64,000 nucleotides of DNA from Muribaculaceae bacterium (GCA_023664185.1 JAMPGA010000001.1:1130822-1194821), one strand, 5' to 3'; counted from the stretch's first letter, positions 9,568 to 19,214 are shown. The notes: generated from the letters alone by a model not told the origin. Translations and numbers: made by a program.

Positions 9568-10314
9568 ATGAAACTTCTTGAAGGAAAAGTAGCAATCATC
9601 ACCGGCGCCTCGCGCGGCATCGGCAAAAGCATAGCTCTGAAATTCGCATCGGAAGGTGCCGACATCGCTTTCACAGACCTTCGTCGCGACGAGAACATGG
9701 AAGCAACCGAAAAAGAGATCGAGGCTCTCGGCGTTAAAGCCAAGGGCTACAGCTCAGACGCTTCAAACTTCGCCCAGACCGAGGAAGTGGTGGCTGCCAT
9801 CAAGAATGACTTCGGCCACATCGACATCCTCGTCAACAACGCCGGTATCACCAAGGACGGCCTGATGATGAGAATGAGCGAGGCTCAGTGGGACATGGTG
9901 ATCAACGTCAACCTCAAGAGCGCCTTCAACTTCATCCACGCAGTGCTCCCCGTGATGATGCGCCAGCGTTCAGGCTCCATCATCAACATGGCCTCAGTAG
10001 TGGGTGTTCACGGCAATGCCGGCCAGGCCAACTATGCAGCCTCGAAGGCCGGTCTGATCGCTCTGGCCAAGAGTATCGCCCAGGAAGTGGGCTCACGCGG
10101 CATCCGCGCCAACGCCATCGCCCCGGGCTTTATCGAGACAGCCATGACCGCTGCCCTGCCCGAGGATGTGCGCAAGGAGTGGGCCGCCAAGATACCTCTG
10201 CGCCGCGCAGGCCAGGTGGAGGATATCGCCAATGTTGCCACCTTCCTGGCTTCCGACATGTCGAGCTACGTCTCCGGTCAGGTTATCGAAGTGGACGGCG
10301 GCATGAACATGTAA
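9568..10314 (+). CDS. fabG: 3-oxoacyl-ACP reductase
   Basis: NADPH-dependent reduction of 3-oxoacyl-ACP to 3-hydroxyacyl-ACP in fatty acid elongation. It is a classical short-chain dehydrogenase of 248 residues. The Rossmann motif GASRGIG is near residues 13-19, NNAGITKDGL near 90, and the catalytic Tyr-x3-Lys in NYAASKAG gives Tyr ~155 and Lys ~159. The C-terminal SSYVSGQVIEVDGGMNM is typical of FabG. Family members with other substrates exist, but length and motifs agree with FabG throughout. It follows the TetR gene and ends before a strong hairpin terminator. Confidence 0.94.
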   Translation: MKLLEGKVAIITGASRGIGKSIALKFASEGADIAFTDLRRDENMEATEKEIEALGVKAKGYSSDASNFAQTEEVVAAIKNDFGHIDILVNNAGITKDGLMMRMSEAQWDMVINVNLKSAFNFIHAVLPVMMRQRSGSIINMASVVGVHGNAGQANYAASKAGLIALAKSIAQEVGSRGIRANAIAPGFIETAMTAALPEDVRKEWAAKIPLRRAGQVEDIANVATFLASDMSSYVSGQVIEVDGGMNM

Positions 10315-10337
10315 GCCGCTACGACCGTTAGCAATAA

Positions 10338-10373
10338 AAGGGTGCAAGGACCCTTGACGGTTCTTGCACCCTT
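10338..10373 (+). terminator. Terminator after fabG
   Basis: A perfect 11-bp stem (10338-10348 with 10363-10373) encloses a 14-base loop. It stands 24 bases past the fabG stop and 19 bases before the DUF4290 gene. Only a weak T-run follows, so some read-through is possible. Confidence 0.65.
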
Positions 10374-10391
10374 CCAACCTTTCAATATTCT

Positions 10392-10985
10392 ATGCTCACT
10401 TACAACACCCGGCGCCCGGCTCTGAAACTTCCGGAGTATGGCCGCAACATACAGCAGATGGTGGATCACTGTCTCACAATTGACGACCGTGATGAACGCA
10501 CCCGTTGTGCCTATGCTATAGTCGACACCATGGGCAAACTCTTTCCAAAGCTGAAGGAGCAGCCCGACTATAAGCAGAAGCTCTGGGACCACATAATGAT
10601 AATGAGCGGCTTCAAGCTTGATGTGGACTTCCCGGTTGAGGTAGCCACAGAGAATCGTTTCGACACTAAACCGGAGCCAGTGCCCTACCCTGGCCGCTTG
10701 ATACGCTATCGCCACTACGGCAAGGATATAGAGCTGATGATAGACCGTGCCGCAGCCATGGAGGAAGGCCCCGAACGCGATGAGCTGTGCCTGCTGATAG
10801 CCAACCACATGAAGAAGCTCCTCGTGGCTCTTGACCACGATACTGTGGAAGACTCCAGGGTGTTCAGAGATCTGGCTGAAATGTCGCACGGACTTATCCG
10901 CATGGATCTGAGTCCGGAACCCGTGAAACTCTTCGACTTTAAATTCATAGCGCCCCCTCAGGGCAAGAAAAAGAAAAAACGCTGA
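10392..10985 (+). CDS. DUF4290 family protein
   Basis: A conserved Bacteroidota protein of unknown function, 197 residues, soluble, with no signal peptide or membrane segment. The N-terminal NTRRPALKLPEYGRNIQQMV is the recognisable family start. The rest is mainly helical and charged, with a lysine-rich C-terminal tail (GKKKKKR). The gene ends on the start codon of rimM (TGATG, one base shared). In addition the tail is basic, so a role near RNA or the ribosome is possible, but this is only inference from context. Confidence 0.85.
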   Translation: MLTYNTRRPALKLPEYGRNIQQMVDHCLTIDDRDERTRCAYAIVDTMGKLFPKLKEQPDYKQKLWDHIMIMSGFKLDVDFPVEVATENRFDTKPEPVPYPGRLIRYRHYGKDIELMIDRAAAMEEGPERDELCLLIANHMKKLLVALDHDTVEDSRVFRDLAEMSHGLIRMDLSPEPVKLFDFKFIAPPQGKKKKKR

Positions 10986-11524
10986 TGATTACACCAGACA
11001 TGCTCATGCAGGCCGGGAGATTTAACAAAACTCACGGTATGAAAGGAGAAATTTCGGCAACATTCGACTTCGACCTGGAGCCGGACAGCTTGAAATGTAT
11101 CTTCGTGGACATGGATGGTATACCTGTGCCGTTTTTCATAAACGAATACCGTCCCAAGGGAGCCGAAACATGGCTCCTGACAATCGACGGGGTGGACTCG
11201 GCCGAAAAAGCTGCGGAATTCGTCAACAAGCCCTTCAGCGCTCTGGCCACTGAAGTGAGAGAGGCTGCAGAGTTTGATCCTGACGCCGACGGCTTCTATG
11301 CCTCAGATCTGATAGGATTTGGCGTTGAGGATTCCGCCCTGGGTCATCTGGGACGCATAGCCGACATAAACGACTCAACAGAAAATGTGCTCTTTGTGGT
11401 GGAGCGCGAGGATGGCAGCGAGCTGCTCATTCCGGTGGCCGACGAGTTTATCGACGAGATAGACGCTGACAACCTCTTGATACACACCACCATCCCCCCC
11501 GAGATAGCCGAACTCAACCTCTGA
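10985..11524 (+). CDS. rimM: Ribosome maturation factor RimM
   Basis: Assists late assembly of the 30S subunit head by binding ribosomal protein S19. The 179 residues hold an N-terminal RimM beta-barrel starting with AGRFNKTHGMKGEI (the family's G-x-hydrophobic-x-x-x-HG-x-x-G signature) and a C-terminal PRC-like barrel with SDLIGFGV and ELLIPVADEFI. It is translationally coupled to the DUF4290 gene upstream. The usual neighbours trmD and rpsP are not present here. Confidence 0.93.
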   Translation: MITPDMLMQAGRFNKTHGMKGEISATFDFDLEPDSLKCIFVDMDGIPVPFFINEYRPKGAETWLLTIDGVDSAEKAAEFVNKPFSALATEVREAAEFDPDADGFYASDLIGFGVEDSALGHLGRIADINDSTENVLFVVEREDGSELLIPVADEFIDEIDADNLLIHTTIPPEIAELNL

Positions 11525-11562
11525 CATATCCCACCAACTCCACACTCTAAAAACATACCGTC

Positions 11563-11865
11563 ATGAAAGAATTTCAGGAAAAGGAGGCCATCGCGGCCAT
11601 GCGGTCGAGTCTGACCGACGAGGCTTCGGCACGTATAAACGACGACGAACTCCTCAACATCATAGACATAATCTGGGATTGGTATGACGATCAGGGGTTG
11701 CTTGAGATCGACGCCGAAGCCGACTCGGAGGATGTCAACGTTGATGCTCTTGTAAGCCATGTGCGCAAAACTCTGGCCAAAGACAAGCTATCGCCCGTGG
11801 AGCCCGCCGAGGTGGAACCGCTGGTGGCTGCCGAACTCCGTTACGAACAAACACTCGAACTATGA
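11563..11865 (+). CDS. Small acidic protein of unknown function
   Basis: A 100-residue, strongly acidic soluble protein that I do not recognise. It carries repeated Asp/Glu clusters such as IDAEADSEDVNVD and an aromatic IIWDWYDDQG, with no signal peptide, Cys or membrane segment. It ends by overlapping the start of the OmpA-like gene (ATGA) and sits 38 bases behind rimM, so it is part of the rimM-proS run of genes. The codon usage looks like that of its neighbours, which argues for a real gene. Confidence 0.7.
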   Translation: MKEFQEKEAIAAMRSSLTDEASARINDDELLNIIDIIWDWYDDQGLLEIDAEADSEDVNVDALVSHVRKTLAKDKLSPVEPAEVEPLVAAELRYEQTLEL

Positions 11866-12494
11866 GATATCTCCTCTTCTCCCTCATCCTTGCTATAACC
11901 GTGATCCCCTCTGTGGCTAAGGGGGGATGGACAGATCCGTATAAAAACTATGACGAGACCCTGTTTATGGACATGGATCTCGAGCAGAATCTACTCACTC
12001 CCGATGTACCCGACAAGGAGCACGCAGCCGTGAATCGATACATGAAGCGTGTAGGCACAAACCTGTCGAAACGCGGATATACCGTAGACATGATGCGCGA
12101 TGATGAGGTGGTGCTCGTCACCATACCCACCGATCAGCTGTTTTTTCCCAACGACACGCTGCTCTCACCCGAAGCTCCCGGTAAACTTAAACCGATCACC
12201 GACCTTCTGGCCGTGCCTGACCGCTACAAAGTGGTCTATGCAGTCCACACTGACAACACCGGCTCGGAGCGCTACAACATGGATCTCTCGCACCGCCGCA
12301 ACAATTCGATATACGACTGGCTGCTGGGGCATGTGAGTGAGGACGTGATACTGATACCTTACGAGATGGGCGATACCGACCCCATCGAGCCCAACACCTC
12401 GCGCAAAGGAAGGGCTGAAAACCGCCGGCTGGAGATATATCTGGTGCCCGGCCCAAAACTGATAACCGAAGCCCACAAAGGCTTATTGAAATAA
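11862..12494 (+). CDS. OmpA-like periplasmic protein
   Basis: A 210-residue exported protein. Residues 1-19 form a signal peptide ending near VAKGG. The C-terminal half resembles the OmpA peptidoglycan-binding domain: VVYAVHTDNTGS near 125-136, SHRRNNSIYDWL, and the terminal GRAENRRLEIYL in place of the usual NRRVEI. The middle is not assigned. I see no beta-barrel and no lipobox Cys, so it is probably a soluble periplasmic peptidoglycan-binding protein. It is translationally coupled to the acidic protein upstream, and proS follows after 15 bases. Confidence 0.75.
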   Translation: MRYLLFSLILAITVIPSVAKGGWTDPYKNYDETLFMDMDLEQNLLTPDVPDKEHAAVNRYMKRVGTNLSKRGYTVDMMRDDEVVLVTIPTDQLFFPNDTLLSPEAPGKLKPITDLLAVPDRYKVVYAVHTDNTGSERYNMDLSHRRNNSIYDWLLGHVSEDVILIPYEMGDTDPIEPNTSRKGRAENRRLEIYLVPGPKLITEAHKGLLK

Positions 12495-12509
12495 ACAATC
12501 ACACAAGCA

Positions 12510-13991
12510 ATGGCTAAAGAACTCAAAGATCTCACCAAACGCAGCGAAAATTATTCGCAGTGGTATAACGACTTAGTTGTAAAAGCTGACCTGGCCGAGC
12601 AGTCGGCCGTGAGAGGCTGTATGGTAATCAAGCCTTACGGCTATGCCATATGGGAAAAGATGCAGCGCGAACTCGACCGCATGTTCAAGGAAACAGGCGT
12701 GCAGAATGCATATTTTCCGCTGCTCATCCCCAAGTCGTTTCTGTGTAGAGAGGCAGAGCATGTGGAAGGCTTTGCCAAAGAGTGTGCCGTGGTGACTCAC
12801 TACCGCCTCAAAAACGACCCCAATGGCAATGGTGTAATCGTCGACCCTGATGCCAAGCTTGAGGAGGAACTCATTGTGCGTCCCACCTCGGAGACAATCA
12901 TCTGGGGCACATATCGCAACTGGATACACTCTTACCGCGATCTGCCCATACTGTGCAACCAGTGGGCTAACGTGATGCGCTGGGAGATGAGAACACGCAT
13001 GTTCCTGCGCACAGCCGAATTCCTATGGCAGGAGGGACACTGCGCACATGCCACAGCCGAGGAGTCAGAGGCAAGAACCGTGCAGATGATCAACCTCTAT
13101 GCCGATTTCGCCGAGAAATATATGGCCATGCCCGTGATAAAGGGTGTCAAATCGGCCAACGAGCGTTTTGCCGGTGCTGTAAACACCTACACCATCGAGG
13201 CCATGATGCAGGACGGCAAAGCCCTGCAGAGCGGCACATCGCACAATCTGGGTCAGAACTTCGCCAAAGCCTTCGATGTGACCTTCATCAACAAGGACAA
13301 TAAGCCCGAATATGTTTGGGCCAACTCGTGGGGCGTGTCCACACGTCTGATGGGCGCACTTATCATGACTCATTCCGACGACAACGGCCTGGTGCTCCCT
13401 CCTCATCTCGCACCTATCCAGGTGGTGATAATACCGATCTACAAAAACAACGATCAGCGCGACGAGATAGCCGCTGTGGCCAATCCTATCGTCGACGAGC
13501 TCAGAGCCATGGGCGTGAGCGTCAAGTTTGACGATGCCGACAATAAGCGTCCCGGCTTCAAATTTGCCGACTATGAGCTGAAGGGTGTGCCCGTGCGCCT
13601 GGCCATCGGCGTGCGCGACATCGAGAAGGGCGAAGTCGAAGTGATGCGCCGCGACACACTTGAGAAGCACAACGCTCCCCTCAACGGCATAGCACTCTAC
13701 TGTAAGCAGCTGCTCGAGGAGATACAGGACAATATCTACCGCAAAGCCCTGGCTCACCGTGAGTCCATGACGCGCACAGTCGACACCTATGAGGAATTTA
13801 AGGTGGAGATAGAGAAGGGCGGCTTTATCCTGGCTCACTGGGACGGCACCACCGAGACCGAAGAAAAGATCAAGGAGGAAACCAAGGCTACCCTCCGCTG
13901 CATTCCCCTCGACGGCGACGATACTCCCGGATTCTGCATGGTGACAGGCAAGCCCTCGAAACGCCGTGTCATCTTTGCCCGAAACTATTGA
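12510..13991 (+). CDS. proS: Prolyl-tRNA synthetase, archaeal-type
   Basis: Charges tRNA-Pro with proline. At 493 residues, without the editing insertion of the bacterial form and ending in the conserved C-terminal Tyr (IFARNY), it belongs to the archaeal/eukaryotic-like class common in Bacteroidota. Class II motifs are visible: [14 protein letters not shown] with the proline-pocket region near residue 120, and [20 protein letters not shown] near 160. [14 protein letters not shown] lies near 245. The gene ends at 13991, just before the small HU gene. Confidence 0.95.
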   Translation: MAKELKDLTKRSENYSQWYNDLVVKADLAEQSAVRGCMVIKPYGYAIWEKMQRELDRMFKETGVQNAYFPLLIPKSFLCREAEHVEGFAKECAVVTHYRLKNDPNGNGVIVDPDAKLEEELIVRPTSETIIWGTYRNWIHSYRDLPILCNQWANVMRWEMRTRMFLRTAEFLWQEGHCAHATAEESEARTVQMINLYADFAEKYMAMPVIKGVKSANERFAGAVNTYTIEAMMQDGKALQSGTSHNLGQNFAKAFDVTFINKDNKPEYVWANSWGVSTRLMGALIMTHSDDNGLVLPPHLAPIQVVIIPIYKNNDQRDEIAAVANPIVDELRAMGVSVKFDDADNKRPGFKFADYELKGVPVRLAIGVRDIEKGEVEVMRRDTLEKHNAPLNGIALYCKQLLEEIQDNIYRKALAHRESMTRTVDTYEEFKVEIEKGGFILAHWDGTTETEEKIKEETKATLRCIPLDGDDTPGFCMVTGKPSKRRVIFARNY

Positions 13992-14004
13992 TCAATCCCC
14001 CTAT

Positions 14005-14280
14005 ATGGATTCAAAAGCATTCATGTCACGCTTGGCGAAGGTTCTTGGCAAAGAGCCTTCCCACGTGGCTTCTCTCACCTCAGCTCTCTCCGCGGCCCTG
14101 GCCGAAACCGGTGCAGAGCTCGACTCGGCCGCCATACCCGGATTCGGCACTTTTGTGTCTGAGAAGGTCGATGAACACATCACTGTTGACCCCGTCAACG
14201 GCGAACGACTTCTCGTGCCCCCGTCCATCACCCTCCACTTCCAGCCCAGTGTAGTATTGCGTAAGAAACTGAAGAAATGA
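14005..14280 (+). CDS. Small HU-family DNA-binding protein
   Basis: A 91-residue HU/IHF fold protein. The helical half contains FMSRLAKVLGKEPSHVAS. The turn IPGFGTFVSEKV matches the HU GFGTF signature, and the arm region with the Pro-containing tip (VDPVNGERLLVP) is present. I chose ATG 14005; an earlier in-frame ATG at 13966 would overlap proS by 26 bases and add 13 residues foreign to HU. The stop overlaps the start of the next gene, which carries a second HU-like domain, so the two products are made together and may form heterodimers (inference). Confidence 0.85.
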   Translation: MDSKAFMSRLAKVLGKEPSHVASLTSALSAALAETGAELDSAAIPGFGTFVSEKVDEHITVDPVNGERLLVPPSITLHFQPSVVLRKKLKK

Positions 14281-15464
14281 ACCACAAGATACCATTGCAT
14301 GATCTGGCTGAAATCATTGCAGCCAAGAGTGGAGCAAGCCACGATGAGGCCGAACGTTTTGCCAAGGTTTTATTTGAAACCGTTACAGATATTCTTGTCA
14401 ACGGCGACAATGTGAAAATCAAGGGACTCGGTTCGTTCTCAGTGACAAACGATCCGGAGAATCCAGTTGAATTTATCCCCGACCGCGACCTGGCCGACAC
14501 AGTCAATGCACCATTCGCATTGTTTGAGCCTGAAATTATCACTGACGATGTCACCGAGGAGGAACTTCGCGCTGCTTCAGCATCTACTGAACCCGATAAG
14601 AAGGAAGTAGTAGAGGGCAGCTTGGAGCATGAGCCAACACCAGAGCCTGAACCAGAGCCTAAACCAGTTATTGAGGAACCGGTGAAAGTAGTGGAGACAA
14701 TTGTCGAGCCCGAACCCGCTGAGCCTTTGACCGAGACCGTCAAGATAGAGCCCAAACCAGAACCTAAGCCGGAGCCTGAAGTCAAACCTGCTTCCGTCAA
14801 GCCGCAGACGCCTCAAACACTGAACCCTGTGAACATCCGCCGTGTGATAGACGAGGATGAGGAAGAGTATGTGACAGAGCCTGAAAAAAAGGGGCTCGGA
14901 TTCGGATGGGGTTTCATGGTAGGCCTGCTTGTGGGTATAGCTCTGGGTGCATGTGCCATATATTTCGCTCTCGACTATCTATATCCTACATCCCCGCGTG
15001 TAGAGCTTGAGGAGTCGGTGGAGATTACCAACGATATACTTTCAGAGAATCCCGTAGTGGCTGAACCGGTAGACTCTACACAGGAAGAAGTCGTGACAGA
15101 CACTGCATCAACAGCAACTGTACAAGCTGAGACACAGACAGCTGTCGCCGCAAGTGTTGCTCCCGAGCCTACCCCGGAGTCCAAACCAGAGCCCAAGGCT
15201 GCACCGGCCGAAATCAAAAAAGATACCGTTAGAGCAGGCTATCTGCTTGTCAACATGGCAAAGAAATATTACGGCGACAAGGTGTTTTGGGTCTACATAT
15301 ACGAGGAGAACAAGGCTAAGATCAAGAACCCCAACCAAGTGGGAGCTGGCACTGTAGTGGTGATTCCACCGGCCTCAAAATATGGCATTGACGCAAAAAG
15401 CGAGGCCAGCATAAACAAGGCTAAACAGAAAGCAAGCCAGATACTTTCAAAATATCCCAAATGA
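14277..15464 (+). CDS. Membrane-anchored HU-domain protein with LysM
   Basis: A 395-residue protein of unusual layout. Residues about 1-90 are HU-like (KIKGLGSFSV corresponds to the HU GFGTF turn), but the DNA-binding arm is missing: the sequence passes from VTNDPENP straight to VEFIPDRDLADTVN. A Pro/Glu/Lys-rich linker (about 120-185) follows, then one membrane helix at about 210-231 preceded by EKKG, suggesting N-inside topology. Outside lies a second Pro/Glu-rich linker and a LysM domain at about 318-364 with NMAKKYYGD and KIKNPNQVGAG. It would therefore join a cytoplasmic HU-like module to periplasmic peptidoglycan. HU-plus-cell-wall-domain proteins are known in Bacteroidota, but their role is unclear. 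It overlaps the small HU upstream and aroE downstream by 4 bases each. Confidence 0.82.
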   Translation: MNHKIPLHDLAEIIAAKSGASHDEAERFAKVLFETVTDILVNGDNVKIKGLGSFSVTNDPENPVEFIPDRDLADTVNAPFALFEPEIITDDVTEEELRAASASTEPDKKEVVEGSLEHEPTPEPEPEPKPVIEEPVKVVETIVEPEPAEPLTETVKIEPKPEPKPEPEVKPASVKPQTPQTLNPVNIRRVIDEDEEEYVTEPEKKGLGFGWGFMVGLLVGIALGACAIYFALDYLYPTSPRVELEESVEITNDILSENPVVAEPVDSTQEEVVTDTASTATVQAETQTAVAASVAPEPTPESKPEPKAAPAEIKKDTVRAGYLLVNMAKKYYGDKVFWVYIYEENKAKIKNPNQVGAGTVVVIPPASKYGIDAKSEASINKAKQKASQILSKYPK

Positions 15465-16225
15465 TGAAAGAAGGACACAGAGTTTTCGGCATTATAGGCT
15501 ATCCTCTGGGACATTCGTTTTCCAGAAAGTATTTCACTGAAAAGTTTGCCACCGAGGGCATCGACGCGGAGTATCTGAACTTTGAGCTTGAGGATATCGA
15601 CGAACTAATGGAGGTTATCTCTGAGTATCCGCTGCTGGTGGGACTCAATGTCACCATCCCCTACAAGCAGCAGGTGATCCCCTACCTCACAGAGATGGAC
15701 AGTGAGGCTGCAGAGATCGGAGCTGTGAATGTGATTAAGATAAGCCATGACCCGGAGAAGGAGAACGTTGTGACACTGAAGGGCTACAACACCGATGTGA
15801 TAGGCTTCAGAGAGTCGATAGCCCCGCTTCTGAAACCTATACAGAAAAAGGCTCTTATCCTCGGCACCGGAGGCGCATCTAAAGCTGTGGCTCAAGGCCT
15901 GAAATCGCTCGGTGTGGGGAGTGTGTTTGTTTCACGTACCCAGCGGGAAGGGGTATTAACCTACTCCGACCTTACGCCCGAAGTAATGGCCTCGCATCTT
16001 GTCGTAGTCAACGCCACACCAGTGGGCATGTACCCCAATATAGACGAGAGCCCCGATATCCCCTACTCCCTGCTGACGCCCGAACATCTGTGCTATGACG
16101 TGGTATACAATCCTGAGGTCACCGAGTTTATGCGTAGAGCCCAGGCACAGGGCGCCGAGGTGAAAAACGGACGGGAGATGCTCCTGCTCCAGGCTCAGTC
16201 GGCCTGGAAAATCTGGAATGAATAA
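15461..16225 (+). CDS. aroE: Shikimate dehydrogenase
   Basis: Reduces 3-dehydroshikimate to shikimate with NADPH, on the chorismate and aromatic amino acid pathway. The 254 residues show the substrate motif GYPLGHSFSRKYF near residues 11-23, the catalytic Lys in NVTIPYKQQV (~67), and the dinucleotide-binding ILGTGGASKAVA near 128-139. The start at 15461 overlaps the upstream HU-LysM stop (ATGATG; the second ATG at 15464 is equally possible). No other shikimate gene lies in the window. Confidence 0.94.
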   Translation: MMKEGHRVFGIIGYPLGHSFSRKYFTEKFATEGIDAEYLNFELEDIDELMEVISEYPLLVGLNVTIPYKQQVIPYLTEMDSEAAEIGAVNVIKISHDPEKENVVTLKGYNTDVIGFRESIAPLLKPIQKKALILGTGGASKAVAQGLKSLGVGSVFVSRTQREGVLTYSDLTPEVMASHLVVVNATPVGMYPNIDESPDIPYSLLTPEHLCYDVVYNPEVTEFMRRAQAQGAEVKNGREMLLLQAQSAWKIWNE

Positions 16226-16241
16226 TCTGCATTAAATCCCC

Positions 16242-17210
16242 ATGAAAGCATCCGAATCCTTTAAATCAGCCTCGCGCCTCCTGTATCTGCTGCTTGTGAT
16301 ACTGGTGGTGCTCCCCGTAGATCTTTTCTTTGAAGGTGTGAGTGTCTCACCGGCGTTCGCTCTGTTTTTAGGGTTGTTTTTCGCGCTGATTTTCGAATGT
16401 CCCTATCCCAAATTCAACAAGAACACATCTAAATACCTTCTGCAGGCATCGGTGGTTGGACTTGGATTCGGCATGAACCTGATAGAATCGCTGAAAAGCG
16501 GCAGCGAGGGCATGGCCTTCACCATAGTTTCTGTGATAGGTGTGATGGTAATAGGCACTCTGCTGGGTAGATGGCTTGTAATCAACAAGAAGACATATTA
16601 TCTCATATCGTCGGGTACAGCTATTTGTGGCGGCAGCGCCATAGCGGCAGTTGGGCCGGTGCTCAAGGCCAGCGACAATGAAATGGCAGTGTCGTTGGGA
16701 GTGATTTTCGTGCTCAACGCCATAGCGCTTTTCATCTTCCCGCCCATGGGCGAATGGTTTGGCATGTCGCAGGCTCAGTTTGGCACATGGGCAGCCATAG
16801 CCATCCACGACACATCTTCAGTGGTGGGAGCCGGTGATGCCTACGGGCCTGAAGCGCTCCAACTTGCCACCCTCATCAAGCTTACACGAGCTTTGTGGAT
16901 CATCCCGTTGGCTCTCGTGACAATGTTGATATTCAGAGAAAAAGGCAGCAAGATCTCAATTCCATGGTTTATATTCCTCTTCATCCTTGCCATGGTGGCC
17001 AACACTTATCTCAACCTTCCCGAATGGCTCACTGCCACACTGGTATATCTGGCCAAGAAGGGACTTGTGCTAACTCTTTTCCTGATAGGCGCCGGGCTTT
17101 CTGTGAAGACCATTAAATCCGTGGGGGTCAAACCATTCGTGCTTGCCGTGTCCCTGTGGATTATAATCGGTATATCAAGTTTTCTGGTCGTTATGGCCAC
17201 GATACCCTGA
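16242..17210 (+). CDS. YeiH-family membrane transporter (UPF0324)
   Basis: A 322-residue inner membrane protein with about 9-10 hydrophobic helices. GLGFGMNL, the glycine-rich SSGTAICGGSAIAAVGPV and AIHDTSSVVGAG are family landmarks of the YeiH/UPF0324 group, annotated as putative sulfate exporters in databases. That function is only weakly supported in the literature, so I leave the substrate open. It follows aroE after 16 bases and precedes comEC. Confidence 0.85.
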   Translation: MKASESFKSASRLLYLLLVILVVLPVDLFFEGVSVSPAFALFLGLFFALIFECPYPKFNKNTSKYLLQASVVGLGFGMNLIESLKSGSEGMAFTIVSVIGVMVIGTLLGRWLVINKKTYYLISSGTAICGGSAIAAVGPVLKASDNEMAVSLGVIFVLNAIALFIFPPMGEWFGMSQAQFGTWAAIAIHDTSSVVGAGDAYGPEALQLATLIKLTRALWIIPLALVTMLIFREKGSKISIPWFIFLFILAMVANTYLNLPEWLTATLVYLAKKGLVLTLFLIGAGLSVKTIKSVGVKPFVLAVSLWIIIGISSFLVVMATIP

Positions 17211-17231
17211 CACTTAGAGTATGTCTGAGCC

Positions 17232-19214
17232 TTGAAACTCTCCCTCTGTCCTCTGCTCCCCGTGGCCATCGGCTTTATTGTGGGGATCGTTGTGCAGTGT
17301 TGCGGGCTGGGATTATGGGGGCTTGCCATATCAATAGCCGTCGGCACCATCATGTGGAAAACACATGGAGTGGCGTGGACAGTGCTCCTTTATTCATTGG
17401 CAGCGGGGATAGTAACGAGTTGGGCTCATCAGCCATTCGTCCCCCGGTTGGAACATTCTGCTTCCAGGGAATACTCGGGAATTATTGACGAGAAAAAGGA
17501 GCTCGACGGCGGTCAAATGCTTATAGTCACGATCGACTCCTGCTACAACAGAAGTACACAGAAGTTTTCAGCCAAACTGTTCATACCGAGTGTACTGCCG
17601 GAGTGCGATGATACCGATCGCATAAGATTCAGAGCTCGGCTGCAGGAATTGAAATACTGTCCGGATCTGCCCATGGAGACAGATTTTGATCAAAGTCTTC
17701 GGCTGCGAGGCGTCCGCCTCATGGCCATTCTGCCCTCCGACAGCATTTTGTCACATACACCTCGCACCGGGCTTTATCCATCAATGCGCCATCTGCGACA
17801 TGACATCAAGCACCATATAGCCTACTCCCCCATCGCCGACCGCACCAGCGCGTTTCTAATAGCGATATTCACCGGGGACCACGATTTGCTCTCGGCTGAA
17901 AGTGTTGATGTTTTCAAGACATCAGGCCTTGCACATATTCTGGCTTTGAGCGGACTGCACACCGGATTTATCACACTCTGCATAGCTTTTTTGCTGATGC
18001 CTCTCACCATGGCCAGGCAGCGGAAAATAAAGTTTCTGCTGACGATTCCCCTTTTGTGGCTTTTCGCTCTCACCACCGGCATGACCCCTTCGGTGACTCG
18101 CGCTGTAATAATGGCAAGTGTCTTTCTTATCACGTTGGTCGTGGAGCGGGAGGCTGCCCCTATGAATGCACTTTGCCTGGCAGTAGTGGGTTTACTGCTC
18201 TTCGATCCGCTGTCGATATATTCGGTGAGTTTCCAGCTCAGCTTCCTGGCCACAGTCTCTATAATCATCTTCTATCCCTTTCTCACAGACTATAAACCCG
18301 GTCATCCGTTTATAAGAACATTACAAGCTTTTTTGGCGGTTACTGTGGCTGCAACGCTTGGCACAGTCGTTGTTGTGGCCTATCATTTCGGACAGATCCC
18401 GATATGGACCATCCCTGCCAATATGCTTATTTCGTTCCTCTTGCCTGCACTGATGGGTGGAGGGATAATACTTACGGCAGCTTCGGCTTGCGGCATCAGG
18501 CTCAATCTGTTAGGACGATGTATGGATGGATTGTATGATATGATCGAGGCCATTGCCACTGGCTTCTCGTCGATTGGCCACAGTGTGGACAGCACCGGAT
18601 CGTTTCCAGCTACATTGGTAATAGCATATTTCGGCGTACTGACAAGCATGGCAATATGGGCTTACACCAAAAGATCCGTGTGGCTTTTATCCTCAGGTGC
18701 AATAGTATTGTTTGCCCTGACCATCTCATTTATCGGTGGAAAGGCTGCGGATCCCGACGGTGAGCTTTATGTAGTGCGACAATCGGGCCAAACCACCATA
18801 TTTGTGAGAGAGAACAATGAGATGAAAGGTCTTACCACGGCTAAACCGCATCTTTGCAGCGAAATAAGAGCGGCGGGGGAAAAGCGCTACCAGAGATATA
18901 TGGCGCAACACCATATCGATTCCATCCCGGTTCAGACACTTTCATTGCCAACATATATAGAATTCAAGGGCAAGCGGCTGCTGATCACCGATAGGGATGT
19001 CCTGCAGGTCGATGGTGATGGTAAAATAGACTACCTTCTGATATGCAGAGGTTTCAGAGGGAATGTTTCAGAGCTGGCGAACAAGATGAAGGCTGATTCC
19101 GTTATAATTTGTGTTGATCTTCATCCTATGCTCCACGATCGCTATCTCAGCGAACTGCTCGACGGCGGTATTTCGTCGCGGTCACTAAAGGAAGCTCCGG
19201 TGATTGTCAAGTGA
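17232..19214 (+). CDS. ComEC/Rec2 family DNA-uptake channel protein
   Basis: Inner membrane channel protein that in competent bacteria moves single-stranded DNA into the cytoplasm. The 660 residues hold an N-terminal membrane region with a soluble OB-like segment, then the Competence domain with the signature HILALSGLHTGFI near residue 236 and about eight helices up to residue ~510. The C-terminal soluble part lacks the HxHxDH motif of the metallo-beta-lactamase domain found in many ComEC proteins. The frame opens at 17229, and TTG 17232 (MKLSLCPLLP) is the first usable start; the nearby ATG at 17221 is in another frame and stops after four codons. Confidence 0.87.
   Translation: MKLSLCPLLPVAIGFIVGIVVQCCGLGLWGLAISIAVGTIMWKTHGVAWTVLLYSLAAGIVTSWAHQPFVPRLEHSASREYSGIIDEKKELDGGQMLIVTIDSCYNRSTQKFSAKLFIPSVLPECDDTDRIRFRARLQELKYCPDLPMETDFDQSLRLRGVRLMAILPSDSILSHTPRTGLYPSMRHLRHDIKHHIAYSPIADRTSAFLIAIFTGDHDLLSAESVDVFKTSGLAHILALSGLHTGFITLCIAFLLMPLTMARQRKIKFLLTIPLLWLFALTTGMTPSVTRAVIMASVFLITLVVEREAAPMNALCLAVVGLLLFDPLSIYSVSFQLSFLATVSIIIFYPFLTDYKPGHPFIRTLQAFLAVTVAATLGTVVVVAYHFGQIPIWTIPANMLISFLLPALMGGGIILTAASACGIRLNLLGRCMDGLYDMIEAIATGFSSIGHSVDSTGSFPATLVIAYFGVLTSMAIWAYTKRSVWLLSSGAIVLFALTISFIGGKAADPDGELYVVRQSGQTTIFVRENNEMKGLTTAKPHLCSEIRAAGEKRYQRYMAQHHIDSIPVQTLSLPTYIEFKGKRLLITDRDVLQVDGDGKIDYLLICRGFRGNVSELANKMKADSVIICVDLHPMLHDRYLSELLDGGISSRSLKEAPVIVK

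Noticed and set aside
17221..17235. ATG at 17221 as comEC start
   Set aside because: The frame stops after four codons. TTG 17232 is in the long frame and gives a normal N-terminus.
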